DNA from: Ypsolopha sequella
Lineage: Eukaryota > Arthropoda > Insecta > Lepidoptera > Ypsolophidae
Assembly: GCA_934047225.1 (NCBI GenBank)
Contig: OW203992.1
Location: 11,087,501-11,151,500, forward strand
Reading direction: 5' to 3'
DNA: 64,000 bases
Position 1 is the stretch's first letter. Every line of letters begins with the position of its first letter. Positions 1 through 10,194 of the stretch are shown one piece after another. A program made the translations under genes and the position numbers. The notes under the pieces were generated by a model. It saw only the letters and a program-made list of their open reading frames with translations, did no database searches and was not told where the DNA came from.

Positions 1-488
1 TTTAGAAAACCAGTTGGCAGAGTGCATTAGGTGCATCAATAAATTACAATTCCGTCAAGAATTTTAGAATGCATAATAAAATTGTCTTTATTGCTTTCGA
101 ATAAGAGTTAAGACTAGTGTCTAGTTGTGCTGGAGTGGTAGAAAATTACGTATGCAATTAGAAGTCGTGATGTTTGGCTAGCAGAGCACAGGTCGTAGGA
201 AGAACCGGGACTCGAATTTGTAGACTTTACTTCTTACTCTTCTGTGAAATTCTTCTTTTATATTCTGTGGAAATAACTATCTGTGAAAATAATGGAAAAC
301 ACTAAACAAAATATTTGTTTTGTAACATTAACAAATAACCTAATTACATTTCATAACATTTCACAGAAGAGTAAAATTTTAAAATTTCGGGTTAAGGGAC
401 TGCACAATGCTAAAATTCAGTCCTGCACTAAACCTTTTGTTTTTAACTGTCTATCCTGCTCTAATTAGAATAATAAAACTTCAAAATG
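1..488. other. AT-rich sequence, nothing recognised
   Basis: I see no gene, inverted repeat or known repeat family here. The one 61-codon frame starting at 283 has the Lys/Asn/Phe/Ile-rich composition expected of chance frames in AT-rich DNA, so it is not called. Confidence 0.5.
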
Positions 489-578
489 ATAATAATAAAG
501 CCCTTGTGCAAAATAATCGACTTTCTGTTCGGTTTTGATCCATAAAAAGTGGGCCTTTACGAGCACTTGCACTGAAAA
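489..578 (-). repeat. Partial copy of local repeat family R-B
   Basis: This is a fragment of the family whose fuller copies lie at 5459-5853, 50558-50941 and 62928-63257. It keeps the end that reads, on the minus strand, GTGCTCGTAAAGGCCCAC, then AAAACCGAACAGAAAGTCGA and ATTATTTTGCACAAGGGC. The rest of the unit is missing, so this copy is truncated. The family carries no coding frame. Confidence 0.75.
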
Positions 579-585
579 AAACATA

Positions 586-3060
586 TTCTCTCTGAGACAA
601 TATTCTAAATTTTGCCCTAACTCGATGCAACTTTGCATCTGACGGCTCTCAATCACAGCCTGAACGGTACAATGCACGTGCTCGATTTCGAATCTTATTT
701 GTAATGCGATTAGGTATAATTAGTGTTGAGAATTGTGAAGTGAGATCAGCCGGTAATTCGGACGTATTGTTTTCTTTGTGTGCCACGCGCTTCATTCATA
801 GAGTTAATGTGACACAGATTACATACTCCAGATAGGTCAGGCTGTAATATAACTAGGTAATAATCGTACTTCTTGTACTTAATAATCTAATTTATGTCCA
901 TATGTATTTATACCTAATATTGCAAACCAAATTCAAATAAACATGTTTTAAGCCAACATTTATATGCAGATATCTTTAGGATTATTTTCAACCCTCAAAA
1001 CTGCTTTTGTTAAGGGTAGATTTCTTTATTTTTTATAAAATCTCGAGAAATAATTATATTTGACAGTTTTTTTTTGTAGACAAATAGTTTAGTAGCCTCG
1101 AAAGTTAGTTATAAATAATTATTTAAGTGGATACTTCTTACGTCACCTCTGTGGCAACCAATGGCAGCCAAATATATCATAATACATATGTCAATGATGG
1201 CAGCGCATTCGCTCACAAGGTCATTACAAAATTTTCATTCTTCCGTTCAAATAAGCATTAAGTTATCATGAATAATGACTAATAACAAACAATGAATGAT
1301 TAAAAATGTAATAATCTATCTATATGCAGAAATCCAAAACTATCCTTCGTAAAAATGCTATACCGGAAGTGACGTAGGTACAAGTTCTGGGCCCTCCCTC
1401 CACACGAGATGCGAACAAAAAAATATCCACGACCAAAGATGAAAATTTTACAAAATGGTTTGGACTTTAAAAGGAGAAAATAAAGAAAATGGGCTCATTG
1501 ATGGAAGTGGCAGATGAAGATGTATTGGCAGCTATTAAACAGCTGCAATTTGATAGCAATATTCTCATCGATATCGCAGAAGGAAACAATTACACGATTA
1601 TAAGAAGCCTTATCTCTCTTATTACGAGCTAAATTACCTCCTGATCGGATACACCATCTCCCATAATCGCCTGACATAAACATTTCAGCATTCCATATCC
1701 AGGCCCGGCGCGATTATTACCTCCACGACGAAAAGAATAACATTATTTCGGCACTTCTGACGTAGGTTCCGGGTGCCAACGGTTATATTGTGCGCCGTTA
1801 ATATTCCGTGCGATGCGTCGGTCCTTTTTTATTTGTATCTAAAATTGAACATTTTGTCGCGACAACGACCTAGCGAAGGGGGAACTAAGGAGCGATGAAA
1901 ATACGGACGGAATCGCACGCCACTTGCTAGTCTCGGCTAATTCCCGCCAATGGCATCGTTCCCATACGGCTACACGCGTTGTTACGTCACTAAATGTGTC
2001 TTTCAGTCACGGATCTGAAAGCTTCAGAAAAAGCTCGATAACAATAAATGCCTCTATCGAAATAACAATCCGCGGGCGGTCTACTGATGAAAAAGTAAAG
2101 TTAACAAAACAACAAAAACCTAGCTCGGCTGTCGACGCCGTTTCAGGCACCACTTTTATTTATGACGCCGCCGTCATTACTCAAACTTTCATAAAAATCA
2201 CGGCTTTGGGAAAAAAGAGGGAGTCGAAAGTCGGTAAATGATCTCACAAATCTGCTGATGTAGACATCTTCATGCTGAACTGGCGAACTCGCTAAGATAA
2301 GAGAAGGAGGAGCGGACAAATTGTAATAATTGCAAGACGAGATAAGAAGTGACACAAGAAAACAAATGAAGGCGGCGCGGCGGGGTGTAGCGGGGCGGGC
2401 GCGTGACGTCACAGCGCGTAGGGCGGTAAATGCCGCAGCCGCCCTTGCGGAAAATTCACTTCCCAAATGTGCTAATCATTTACTATGACTAACTTCCTTC
2501 ACATTTCAGCGCATACAAAAACCGCTGAAAGTTCGCGAATGAAATTAATTAATTCGGAGAGTAATGTGCAAGATATTTTACATATCATTCTAAACTAATT
2601 ATTTAGGGTAATGGAGTTAGTTTGAGTCGAGTTTGAGGGAGTCCCAAAAGGCCCCGGGCACACCTCACGCCTGTCGCCAGGCGGCAGGCTCGACAAATTA
2701 AAATGATAAATCAAATCCCGTCAGCCGCGCGCCACACATAAATGTTATAATAACCGAGAGCTAACTCGCGTTATTTCCTGCATTTTTCCAATGAAGTTTT
2801 GGCTTTGTACATTGTACGTGGTATTGGTTTTATCCTATTTGGTGAAGGACAGCACTGTTAAGTAACTTATATACGAAAGTACTTAGTTTCTATTTTATCT
2901 TTAAACTTGTTACTTTTCCATTTTAATTATAATGATACTAAACGTAGTTCGAACGAAACACTTCTCGATACACCTTTATCGATGTCTATCTATTAAAAAT
3001 GTTACCGGCAAAACCCAATTTTAGAAAAAAATAGTTTTTTGGTAATCCTGTGGCACAGAA
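586..3060. other. Unrecognised DNA with a GC-richer part near 1.7-2.75 kb
   Basis: No supported gene. From about 1690 to 2750 the base composition is less AT-rich than the surroundings, with a very GC-rich core at 2370-2450. Frames at 1924-2241 (plus) and 2143-2466 (minus) overlap on opposite strands and match no family I know. The segment matches no repeat elsewhere in the window, so it may be single-copy host DNA such as regulatory sequence, but that is inference. Confidence 0.35.
2370..2450. promoter_or_regulatory. GC-rich segment with a TGACGTCA palindrome
   Basis: The segment is mostly G and C in an AT-rich window and holds the 8-bp palindrome TGACGTCA at 2404-2411, the consensus cAMP-response/ATF element. 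A regulatory role is only suggested: no TATA box, initiator or downstream coding exon was identified, and isolated TGACGTCA words occur elsewhere in the window, some inside repeats. Confidence 0.2.
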
Positions 3061-3107
3061 GAGAGCCGGCAGGTTAGGTTAGAAGGTTAAGAGTATAAAT
3101 TATGTAT

Positions 3108-3154
3108 ATGGCGAGTTGCGCCACGTAGTTGCGCGCCATGGCGTAACTCGCCAT
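3108..3154. repeat. Short hairpin
   Basis: Arms of 16 bases at 3108-3123 and 3139-3154 (ATGGCGAGTTGCGCCA and its near-exact reverse complement) enclose a 15-base loop. One base differs between the arms. No function is assigned. Confidence 0.6.
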
Positions 3155-3183
3155 AAATAACCTTTGTGGTTATTTTTTTATTA

Positions 3184-3672
3184 CATATTCAGATTCAGAT
3201 TCAATTTATTGATAACGATTTGTTACAAGTCATTTTCCTTATTTAAAATACATAAGTTGATATGATTAAACAAATACAACTTATTCAATACAACAATACA
3301 TCAAGTAATTGAGTTAATTTAAAATTAAAATAATTCAAAAATGTGCAATAATTATAATGTCATGTAAAATATTAAAAATAAAGATAAAACTAACTAGGAA
3401 TAAGTTCTGAATAGCCCAGGAGTATTGTACAATATTGTAAAAAGCCCGCTGGATAAGCCAACACTTTGGCTTATTTTTGAAGATTTGTGATGATTCAGCC
3501 TGCTTAATGTTGTCTGGAATATTGTTATAAGTTTTAGGACCATACACATACACTGAACGCTCACTCTTGGTCAGCTTATGCGTCACGCTCCGGAGTTTAC
3601 AACCGGTTACAACCCAAAACCACGTTGGCCTAGGCCAAACTAGTTTATCCCAAATTGAGGTTTGGTTGGTAA
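3184..3672 (-). pseudogene. LINE reverse-transcriptase C-terminal fragment with 3' tail
   Basis: Read on the minus strand, the segment encodes the end of a non-LTR retrotransposon polyprotein, past the RT catalytic motifs. The diagnostic part is VYGPKTYNNIPDNIK, followed about 10 residues later by a K-W-L-rich stretch, which matches the usual C-terminus of Jockey/CR1-like RT proteins (xxGxKxYNxxP...FKxxLKxWL). The 3' UTR and a GAATCTGAATCT-type tail follow down to about 3184. The copy is strongly 5' truncated at about 3672, where another repeat begins. An open frame of 144 codons spans 3335-3769, but its first third belongs to the neighbouring repeat. Clade assignment is uncertain. Confidence 0.65.
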
Positions 3673-3674
3673 CA

Positions 3675-3843
3675 TATAAAAGAATACCCCGACTGACTGA
3701 CTGAATGAGCTGGAGGTAGGTACATGAAATTTGGACTGTAAGTTGTATGTCGTAGACATCCTTTAACATCGGATTTTAGGAAATTCCCACTGGATCGGGA
3801 GAAACGGGATCCCTCGAGCACCGCTGCGGGGCGTCCACTAGTA
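3675..3843 (+). repeat. Dispersed lepidopteran repeat, unit 1
   Basis: The unit begins ATAAAAGAATACCCCGACTG, has a GACTGACTGACTGAATGAG run, a GGATTTTAGGAAATTCCCAC word and ends with GCTGCGGGGCGTCCACTAGT. A second unit with the same order of words lies at 4264-4446, on the far side of the inserted element at 3844-4263. The final GGGCGTCCACTAGTA end is common in non-autonomous lepidopteran elements; I could not fix the class (Helitron-like or RTE-related are both possible). Confidence 0.55.
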
Positions 3844-4263
3844 TACAGGATGTTTGGGACATCGATGTTAATATTTTCAGGGATGATAAAGGAAACATTT
3901 TTCAGTTTTGTCTCTAAAAATCTTATTTTTATTTTAAATTATTTCTTAATATTCTTCTATTGAACAAAAAAACTATGTAAATGTGTTCAAAAAGAAGTGA
4001 AAATTAAACAAAACTAAATATGGTACGAAGAAACAGATTTTTTGTTAAATTTGAGTATAAACCGAAATAATATTTCTAACCATAAATAGTGTTTTATTAC
4101 TTTTTAAATACAGTTACCTAATTTTAAGAAGGCAAAACTGAATAACTTCTATATCTCAAAAACTAAAAAACTTTGCACTATAGTCAATTCAGTCAAAAAT
4201 GTTTAAAATTACTTCCTTTAGCATTCCTGAAAATATTTACATCGATGCCTCAAACATTCTGTA
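3844..4263. mobile_element. TA-flanked MITE, 420 bp
   Basis: Terminal inverted repeats of about 58 bp start TACAGGATGTTTGGGACATC on the left and TACAGAATGTTTGAGGCATC when the right end is read inward. TA dinucleotides at 3842-3843 and 4264-4265 fit a Tc1/mariner-type target duplication. The interior is AT-rich and has no frame. It sits exactly between two units of the 3675/4264 repeat. Confidence 0.75.
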
Positions 4264-4446
4264 TAAAAGAATACCTTGACTGACTGATTGATAAATCAAC
4301 ACCTAGATCAAACCGGCTGGACCCGTGATCATGAAATTTAGTCTGTAGTGTAGAGTCCTTGTCTAATCCCTTCTTAGATTTCCGCTAAGAAGGGATTTTA
4401 GGAAAGAAACGTGATCCGCGCGGGCAACGGTGCGGCGCGTCTTCTG
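4264..4446 (+). repeat. Dispersed lepidopteran repeat, unit 2
   Basis: This is the diverged partner of the unit at 3675-3843: it shares TATAAAAGAATACCTTGACT, a TGACTGACTGATTGAT run, GGATTTTAGGAAA and a closing GGTGCGGCGCGTCTTCTGGT. It also contains a local 14-base hairpin (AATCCCTTCTTAGA / TAAGAAGGGATTTT) that unit 1 lacks. Confidence 0.5.
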
Positions 4447-4461
4447 GTAATATTATGATTA

Positions 4462-4726
4462 TACAACGTGTAACAGAAAGGTGTAACCATATTTGAAGAG
4501 CTTATTCAGTCAATGGTATAGAACAACTTTTATTATGGAGCCAACCTTGAAATCTCAAAAAAAATCTGCCCTTTCATACATTTTGGCCGAGCGGCATTGC
4601 ATTTTTCTATGAGACAGTTGATTTTTTTTTTCGAGATACAGGTTTTGTTCCATAGTAAAAGTTGTTCTATACCATTGACTCAATAAGCTCTTCAAATATG
4701 GTTACACCTTTCTGTTACACGTTGTA
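4462..4726. mobile_element. TA-flanked MITE with about 78-bp inverted repeats
   Basis: The left end TACAACGTGTAACAGAAAGG and its reverse complement at the right end are the outermost part of near-identical arms about 78 bp long, which makes most of the 265-bp element a foldback. TA at 4460-4461 and 4727-4728 gives the target duplication. No coding capacity. Tc1/mariner-type mobilisation in trans is the usual explanation for such elements. Confidence 0.8.
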
Positions 4727-4946
4727 TAGCTCTTACATCTTTTTGTTGAAGAATCATTAAACGTTTTGTATAAAAACAGCAGTTCAATTATCATTTTGAT
4801 TAGACCTTTATTGCGACGAGTTTATTTGCCGATGGAGTGGAGTGGTGACTGGTGACGCACTGATCGAATTTGGAACCACTTCTCTGTTCAAAACGAACAG
4901 AAATAATTTCCCTTAAGATTTCTTTGCAAAAAATTCAAGACCTTTG

Positions 4947-5453
4947 CTTAAGAGGATGGCATACCCTAGCAACTTTTTTTATTACCCGTCCAGCACAATA
5001 AGTCTAATGGCAAAGACTTTATTTGCTTTTCATAAAGGTGATTATATGTTAGCTCTTTGGCCTTTTTTTCTTGGACGCGTAATACTAGTGATCACGCAGC
5101 GAAACAACAAATTGGTGTTTTTAGTTAATACTGAAATACTTGGTAGGGAAAAAATATTGAATTTAGGTGATATACCGTCATATTTCTATTACCTGTTTTA
5201 TGAAAAAAATAATCAAGTTGATCTCTTAAACGCGTTCTTGAAGCGAACGTTTGAAAACGAAAAAAAAAAGAGGGTGCAAAACATATTTTTTTGACAAAAG
5301 TATAAATTTTACTACATTGTTTATACGTAAGATTCCTAGAGAAAAGATTAATAAACCAAATATATTTTTTTCAATACAAGGAGAGTCCGAATTTCTTCAA
5401 ACGAATCCTAGATAGCCTGGAGTTGGTCATGCTCTGGGCTCAGGTACAGTCTT
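4947..5453 (+). repeat. Local repeat family R-A, copy 1 with 116-codon frame
   Basis: About 500 bp matches, with scattered substitutions and small gaps, the reverse complement of 61249-61746. This copy contains an open frame at 4944-5294 (116 codons) with MAYPSNFFYYPS near the start, a hydrophobic stretch (MLALWPFFLGRVILVI) and a lysine-rich end; the other copy keeps the first about 56 codons and then shifts frame. I recognise no protein family. The frame may be chance, because nucleotide similarity continues well past it into noncoding sequence. It ends a few bases before an R-B copy. Confidence 0.65.
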
Positions 5454-5458
5454 AATTA

Positions 5459-5853
5459 TCTTTTCAATGCATGTGCTCGTAAAGGCCCACTTTTTATGCA
5501 TCAAAACCGAACAAAAAGTCGATTATTTTGCCCTAGGGCTTTATTATTATTATTTTTTTTATTTATTTACAATGGTTGGCTAACCTGCAGACTTTCCTGT
5601 GTACCATAGATGTTATACTTTTTTTTACACTGTTTAACGGCTCTGGATACAGTCTTTTTGAGCCAATTATAATTTAAAGTTCACAAGATTATATTTGTTT
5701 TCATTTCCTCACACTATGCATTGAAAAACGTAGTATGATACACGGGCGTAAAAGCAATAAATTACTCGGTTACGTTTAAAACACTCGCTACGCTCGTGTT
5801 TTAAATCGTCCTCGTAATTTATTCCTTTGCGCCCTAGTAGCATAAACTACTAT
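5459..5853 (+). repeat. Local repeat family R-B, full copy 1
   Basis: The unit opens TTTTCAATGCATGTGCTCGT and closes GTAGCATAAACTACTAT. Internally it has ATGCATTGAAAAACGTAGTA, an inverted copy of its opening word, and a palindromic stretch AAAACACTCGCTACGCTCGT leading to GTGTTTTAAATCG. Copies occur at 50558-50941 (plus), 62928-63257 (minus, lacking the palindromic stretch) and 489-578 (partial). No coding frame, so it is a non-autonomous mobile repeat of unknown class. Confidence 0.75.
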
Positions 5854-6319
5854 ATTTGTGTACGTCACTAAGGAATAAACTTTAAAGTTTACATGTCGAC
5901 ACTTGTGATAATATTCTATAACCATGATTTTTATGACGGAATAAATAAATTTGGAGTAAACCAAGCATTTCCGCCATGAAAATCAACAGGGATATATCAT
6001 CGTGTTTTTTGGCCTAAGAAAAATGTTACCGAAATTAGAGAGAGTGCGAAGAAAAACTACTTTCTATTTGTTTATAATGTTCCTTAAAATACTATATACG
6101 AGTATACATTATAATATATATAATCGGGTCTACCGCGATCAATTTTTACCTTTTTACGAAAAGGGGGACACCCGACGTTTCGAGACAGTTGCATGTCTCG
6201 TGGTCTACGGGAAACTGGCAAGTATGGCGAGGCGCAGTGATGAGATGCAGGTGACGACCGAAGTATTTTCCTTGTACCCGCAAAAACACTTTAGTCTTTA
6301 AAATTAATTGTTATCTTAT

Positions 6320-6544
6320 TCACGCACGGCACACAACACTCACAATATCCGGAGATGCACTAAGAGAAGAAACCCGCGATTTAAATTTCCCGATGACTGG
6401 ACTCCATGTGGGAGACAATTTGAAACCATCTTCCCTATTGAAATTATTTGGATGTTTCTTGATTTCAATCGCTTCACGCACAATTCTAGGGTAGTAATGG
6501 CGATCGGTGGAGAGAATTTTCGGGTTATGCAGTTCTATCCAGTG
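6320..6544 (-). pseudogene. PLE endonuclease C-terminal fragment, left arm
   Basis: On the minus strand 75 codons encode the last part of a Penelope-like polyprotein, downstream of its GIY-YIG endonuclease core. The recognisable block is YYPRIVREAIEIKKHPNNFN, typical of PLE C-termini, followed by a LSPTWSPVI motif and a stop. No start codon exists because the element is 5' truncated at the dimer centre. It mirrors the copy at 6559-6783. Confidence 0.72.
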
Positions 6545-6558
6545 GTTGGTCTCGGAAC

Positions 6559-6783
6559 CACTGGATAGAACTGCATAACCCGAAAATTCTCTCCACCGAT
6601 CGCCATTACTACCCTAGAATTGTGCGTGAAGCGATTGAAATCAAGAAACATCCAAATAATTTCAATAGGGAAGATGGTTTCAAATTGTCTCCCACATGGA
6701 GTCCAGTCATCGGGAAATTTAAATCGCGGGTTTCTTCTCTTAGTGCATCTCCGGATACTGTGAGTGTTGTGTGCCGTGCGTGA
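6559..6783 (+). pseudogene. PLE endonuclease C-terminal fragment, right arm
   Basis: This is the plus-strand twin of the left-arm fragment, beginning HWIELHNPKILSTDRHYYPR and ending with a TGA stop at 6781-6783. One of the two arms differs by a single base (ACTGTG here against ATTGTG in the mirrored position), giving one amino-acid change on the opposite frame. Too short to have any activity of its own. Downstream, 6904-6929 forms a stem (GAGACA / TGTCTC) followed directly by GAAACGTC, as in the 3' half of hammerhead ribozymes found in PLE terminal repeats; the 5' core word CTGANGA is not intact. Confidence 0.72.
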
Positions 6784-7099
6784 ATAAGATAACAATTAAT
6801 TTTAAAGACTAAAGTGTTTTTGCGGGTACAAGGAAAATACTTCGGTCGTCACCTGCATCTCATCACTGCGCCTCGCCATACTTGCCAGTTTCCCGTAGAC
6901 CACGAGACATGCAACTGTCTCGAAACGTCGGGTGTCCCCCTTTTCGTAAAAAGGTAAAAATTGATCGCGGTAGACCCGATTATATATATTATAATGTGTA
7001 CAAAACGCGAGAGTTTAAAGTTATATACGAGTATATTATGGATACCTTGTTTTGTACTTGTAATCGATTAAACGTACACTTGGAATATAACCTTCCCGC

Positions 7100-8410
7100 C
7101 ATTTAAGTAGTAAAAGGGTTCTAGTTTGGTGTGAGAAAGACGACGCAAATAGAAATGAAGTGATAAACTTTGGATGATTTTATTGCAATAATCAGGAAAA
7201 CTACAGTCATTAAAACAATACTCCTATGTTTTCCTAACGTTTACGAAGTAAGTTTGAACAAACCTCGTCAATTGATTCATATATTTACTGTAAATAAAAT
7301 CTTTTGTAAACCTCTTATTTTCTGATATTTTTGCTGATACTTAAATTTATTTTCTTTCGTGTATCGATTGCTGGATTTAGTTGGTTGTTTCTTTAAAAAA
7401 ATAGTTTGAAAAATATCTGGCTGTTTTGAACAAATTGTATTTTTACTTCAGGCAGAAGCAGAGTTATTTAATAAAACGCAGTTTTTCGAGAGCGCGTGAT
7501 ATTCCGGTAACAGCTACAGGCTCGGTGCGTGCTTTTAAACAATAATGAAACGTCATAGAGTTCAGTTCTACTTGATGCAAAATAAGTTGCTCAATCTCGG
7601 GTCACCTATACCAGAGAATATAAAGTATTACTACGTACCTATACCCTTGCGTTATTGTATGGTCCGGCAAGTTTTTCTTAGATCAGAAACTGAGGATTCT
7701 TCCTCAGAAATCCTTCAGGCTTTTGATATAATTAGATCTATTTAATAACATCTCCAATGCCCTCGGTTTTTCAGTCGTGTTAATAGCTGAAGGTAGCTCA
7801 ATTTTAGAAACATATATTATATTATAATACTGATATTTCTAGACCTGCCTGATATTTCTAGATTTTTAAAACAACAAACCAAAGAAAAAAGTTATTAGTT
7901 TATATTATTTTTATGTTTTTATTCATAAACAACAAATTCGTTTCATTCGTTCATTCATTCTTTCATTCAAATACATTATAAAACTAAAATAATCTAAATT
8001 AAAATTACCTACCAATAATCCAATAAATATGTTAGAATAAAATAATAAAATGCAAAACCCTAGAAGAAAAACTTACCTATAAATTAAACTATATAAAATA
8101 ATAGTTTATTAAAGCATCTTGATTGGCGCGAAAACAATGTTAGAAAAATTGAAACAAAAAAAAAATTGCATGTTCCATTTTCGATTGCTAGAAACTAATA
8201 GCGCGTAAATCGGGATTCAGTACAATTTGTCAATTGTCCCGGGGGTAGATAGTCGATTACGAGCACAAAAAATGGTAGATTGTTATGTATGAACATAGAA
8301 CATTGGATTAAACCTTTTATATTTGTTCGAAATATTTTGTGTAGATGTGTTAGGATTGTAGAATTCCTCTAGCTAAAGAACAAATTTGAAGTTTTAAAAT
8401 CTTATTTTGA
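7100..8410. other. AT-rich DNA, no supported gene
   Basis: A 66-codon frame at 7545-7745 has a plausible start but no recognisable motif. At 7938-7968 a CATTCATTCATT-type run resembles a retroelement tail on the minus strand, though no coding remnant was found next to it. Nothing else was identified. Confidence 0.4.
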
Positions 8411-8898
8411 CGTACAATTCCCATAGCTTAATTTCTAAAAGATTTTTTTTTAATTTTTTTCAGAGAATGTACGCCATTTTAGGACATAGTTTTCATTATA
8501 TTGGTAGATAAAATAAACCGTAATTTTTTTATGATTTCTTAAAGAATAGTCCGATATGACGTCACTTGAGAATTTTAGACATTATACTGATAGTGATGTG
8601 TGATTGCTTATCAAAAAAAGTGGTCTGTCTCTGTCTGTCTACTCATCCTCTGTCAAATCAATCGGAAGCAAATTATTATAAATTTATCTTGATAGCAAAG
8701 GACACATTTCTAAACTACCATTTCTCAAGTGACGTCACATAAAGGCAAATGGAAGTTGCAGCTTTTTCTTAAAAATATTCATCATTATGAGGTTTTTTTT
8801 AGACCAAAAGTACGAAAATACGGCTTATTAAACCTACATCTCGAAATGGTTTTCGAATTAACACACTTTAAATATTTTTTTTCAAGCGAATTGATTAC
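8411..8898 (+). repeat. Repeat family R-C, copy 1
   Basis: About 490 bp shared, in the same orientation, with 10919-11400 and 12606-13066. Landmarks are AATTCCCATAGCTTAATTTC, TACGCCATTTTAGGACATAG, GACATTATACTGATAGTGAT, a CTGTCTCTGTCTGTCTACTC run, TTGATAGCAAAGGACACATT and ATCTCGAAATGGTTTTCGAA. Two perfect TGACGTCA palindromes, at 8557-8564 and 8730-8737, lie in inverted arms (GACGTCACTTGAGAA and TTCTCAAGTGACGTC). No coding frame; class unknown. Confidence 0.75.
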
Positions 8899-9070
8899 GC
8901 GTACTTATTAAAAACATCTCATGGAAAGTAGGTTGCCAAGACTCACAAGCTCATAACGCTTTCACTGTAAAAAAGTTATCAGATCACATGTAAAGCCAAC
9001 CCATTAACTGTACAAGCCCTAACTCTACAAACTGAGTGCCCTATCAAACCGCGACTTCACAACGTTCCGC

Positions 9071-9120
9071 AATTCCCATAGCTTAATTTTTAAAAGATTG
9101 TTTACATTTTTTTTAATGAT
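9071..9120 (+). repeat. R-C family fragment
   Basis: Only the first 50 bases of the R-C unit are present (AATTCCCATAGCTTAATTTT then AAAAGATTG). It stops a few bases before the hAT-type MITE and does not resume on the other side, so the truncation is not simply explained by that insertion. Confidence 0.6.
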
Positions 9121-9128
9121 ATATATAC

Positions 9129-9390
9129 CAGTGGCGTGCACAGAACTTTTTTCCGGAAAAGCAATCAGAAGGTCAAGTACGACAATAAAAAAAAATATGA
9201 AAAAATTTAAATAACACTTTGAAAAAAAAAAGTTTGTATGAAAATGTTCACTCTAGGGTAGGCAGTGCCTACCCTGGCGTCATACAAACTTTTTTTTTTC
9301 AAAGTGTTATTTAAATTTTTTCACATTTTTTTATTGTCGTACTTGACCTTCTGATTGCTTTTCCGGAAAAAAGTTCTGTGCACGCCACTG
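9129..9390. mobile_element. hAT-type MITE, copy 1
   Basis: The 262-bp element begins CAGTGGCGTGCACAGAAC and ends with its reverse complement; the arms are over 100 bp long, leaving only a short loop that includes TCTAGGGTAGGCAGTGCC. A second copy with a perfect 8-bp duplication is at 21976-22225. The flanks here (ATATATAC and AATATATA) are compatible with an 8-bp duplication after slippage, but are not decisive in AT-rich DNA. Confidence 0.8.
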
Positions 9391-10190
9391 AATATATACA
9401 TATATTACATATACAAATATTACAACATTAAAAACAAAATATAACTAACCATAAATAAAAAAAATTAAGGGGGGCGTAAAATTTTGGTCAAAAACAACAA
9501 CCCACATTTTTTATTTTATTATTGTAGTTTTTTTTTGTTGCTGTTTGTATTTCTAGCTTTCCAACGATATTGTATAATATAATATAAATACTACTCATAC
9601 TGAACGTTTGCCGTGACCTTGACTTACCGTGCCAATCGGCACAGTTATAAGTTTTAATAAACCCTATTATGCACCAGTTTCATAAACTACCTCCTATTGC
9701 AATACAGTCAAGTTGCATTGGTCACAAGGGAATGAAATTACACGTGTTCACGTTTTCAACACATTATTACGTCAATCATGTGCTGTTTTAGACACGCGGG
9801 TTCCGTGATATGCCAACAGCTACTTAAAAGTATTTGAAAGAACATATCAATTTATAGGTATTTTCTATAATACGAAAGAACCGGAAATTGGCTTTTGAAA
9901 CGATATGCGGATAAACGATATGCAATTTTTCGCTTCAAACTTTAAAAGTTATCTAGGTTCATTATACATTTTTGCAATTAAAATGCATAGTTATGCATCC
10001 GTATTATACGGCTAGGAATAGAAATTTATACGAGTGTGAGGCGTAACGTCGTCGCGTAAACGTCTTCACTCGCCCAGATGAAGGCAGTCTAAATCTGCTG
10101 AAACTGGTCGGCTTTCCCGATTATAACACGTATTGAGGTGAGCCGTTTTTATATAAATCATGAATTATCCTCAAGTCTCATTCCATCCAT
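9391..10190. other. AT-rich DNA, nothing recognised
   Basis: No frame, inverted repeat or known family was identified in this 800-bp interval. Confidence 0.45.
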
Positions 10191-10194
10191 CAGC

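Larger units (their letters stand above)
6106..7021. mobile_element. Inverted dimer of a Penelope-like element 3' end
   Basis: Two 442-bp arms, 6106-6547 and 6556-6997, are reverse complements with only one substitution seen by eye, around an 8-bp spacer. Each arm holds the end of a Penelope-like (PLE) polyprotein, pointing outward, and 3' noncoding sequence. The right arm is followed by 24 further bases. The whole unit is bounded by a 13-bp direct repeat, TATATACGAGTAT, at 6093-6105 and 7022-7034, which is a convincing target-site duplication. Inverted, 5'-truncated partner copies and a short tail on one side only are known habits of PLEs. Near-identity of the arms implies a recent insertion or ongoing arm conversion. 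Confidence 0.8.

Noticed and set aside
1924..2466. Overlapping frames of 105 and 107 codons on opposite strands as a host gene
   Set aside because: They overlap each other, have no recognisable domain and lie in GC-richer DNA where stops are rarer by chance.
3335..3769. 144-codon minus-strand frame as an intact gene
   Set aside because: Its C-terminal two thirds are a LINE protein end and its start lies in an unrelated repeat.
6308..6795. The two 86-codon frames ending at the palindrome centre as genes
   Set aside because: They run antisense to the Penelope-like coding end in each arm; the sense strand carries the recognisable protein.
9129..9390. Exact 8-bp target duplication for the first hAT MITE
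   Set aside because: The flanks agree only with a one-base shift in simple AT sequence, so the duplication is not claimed as proven.
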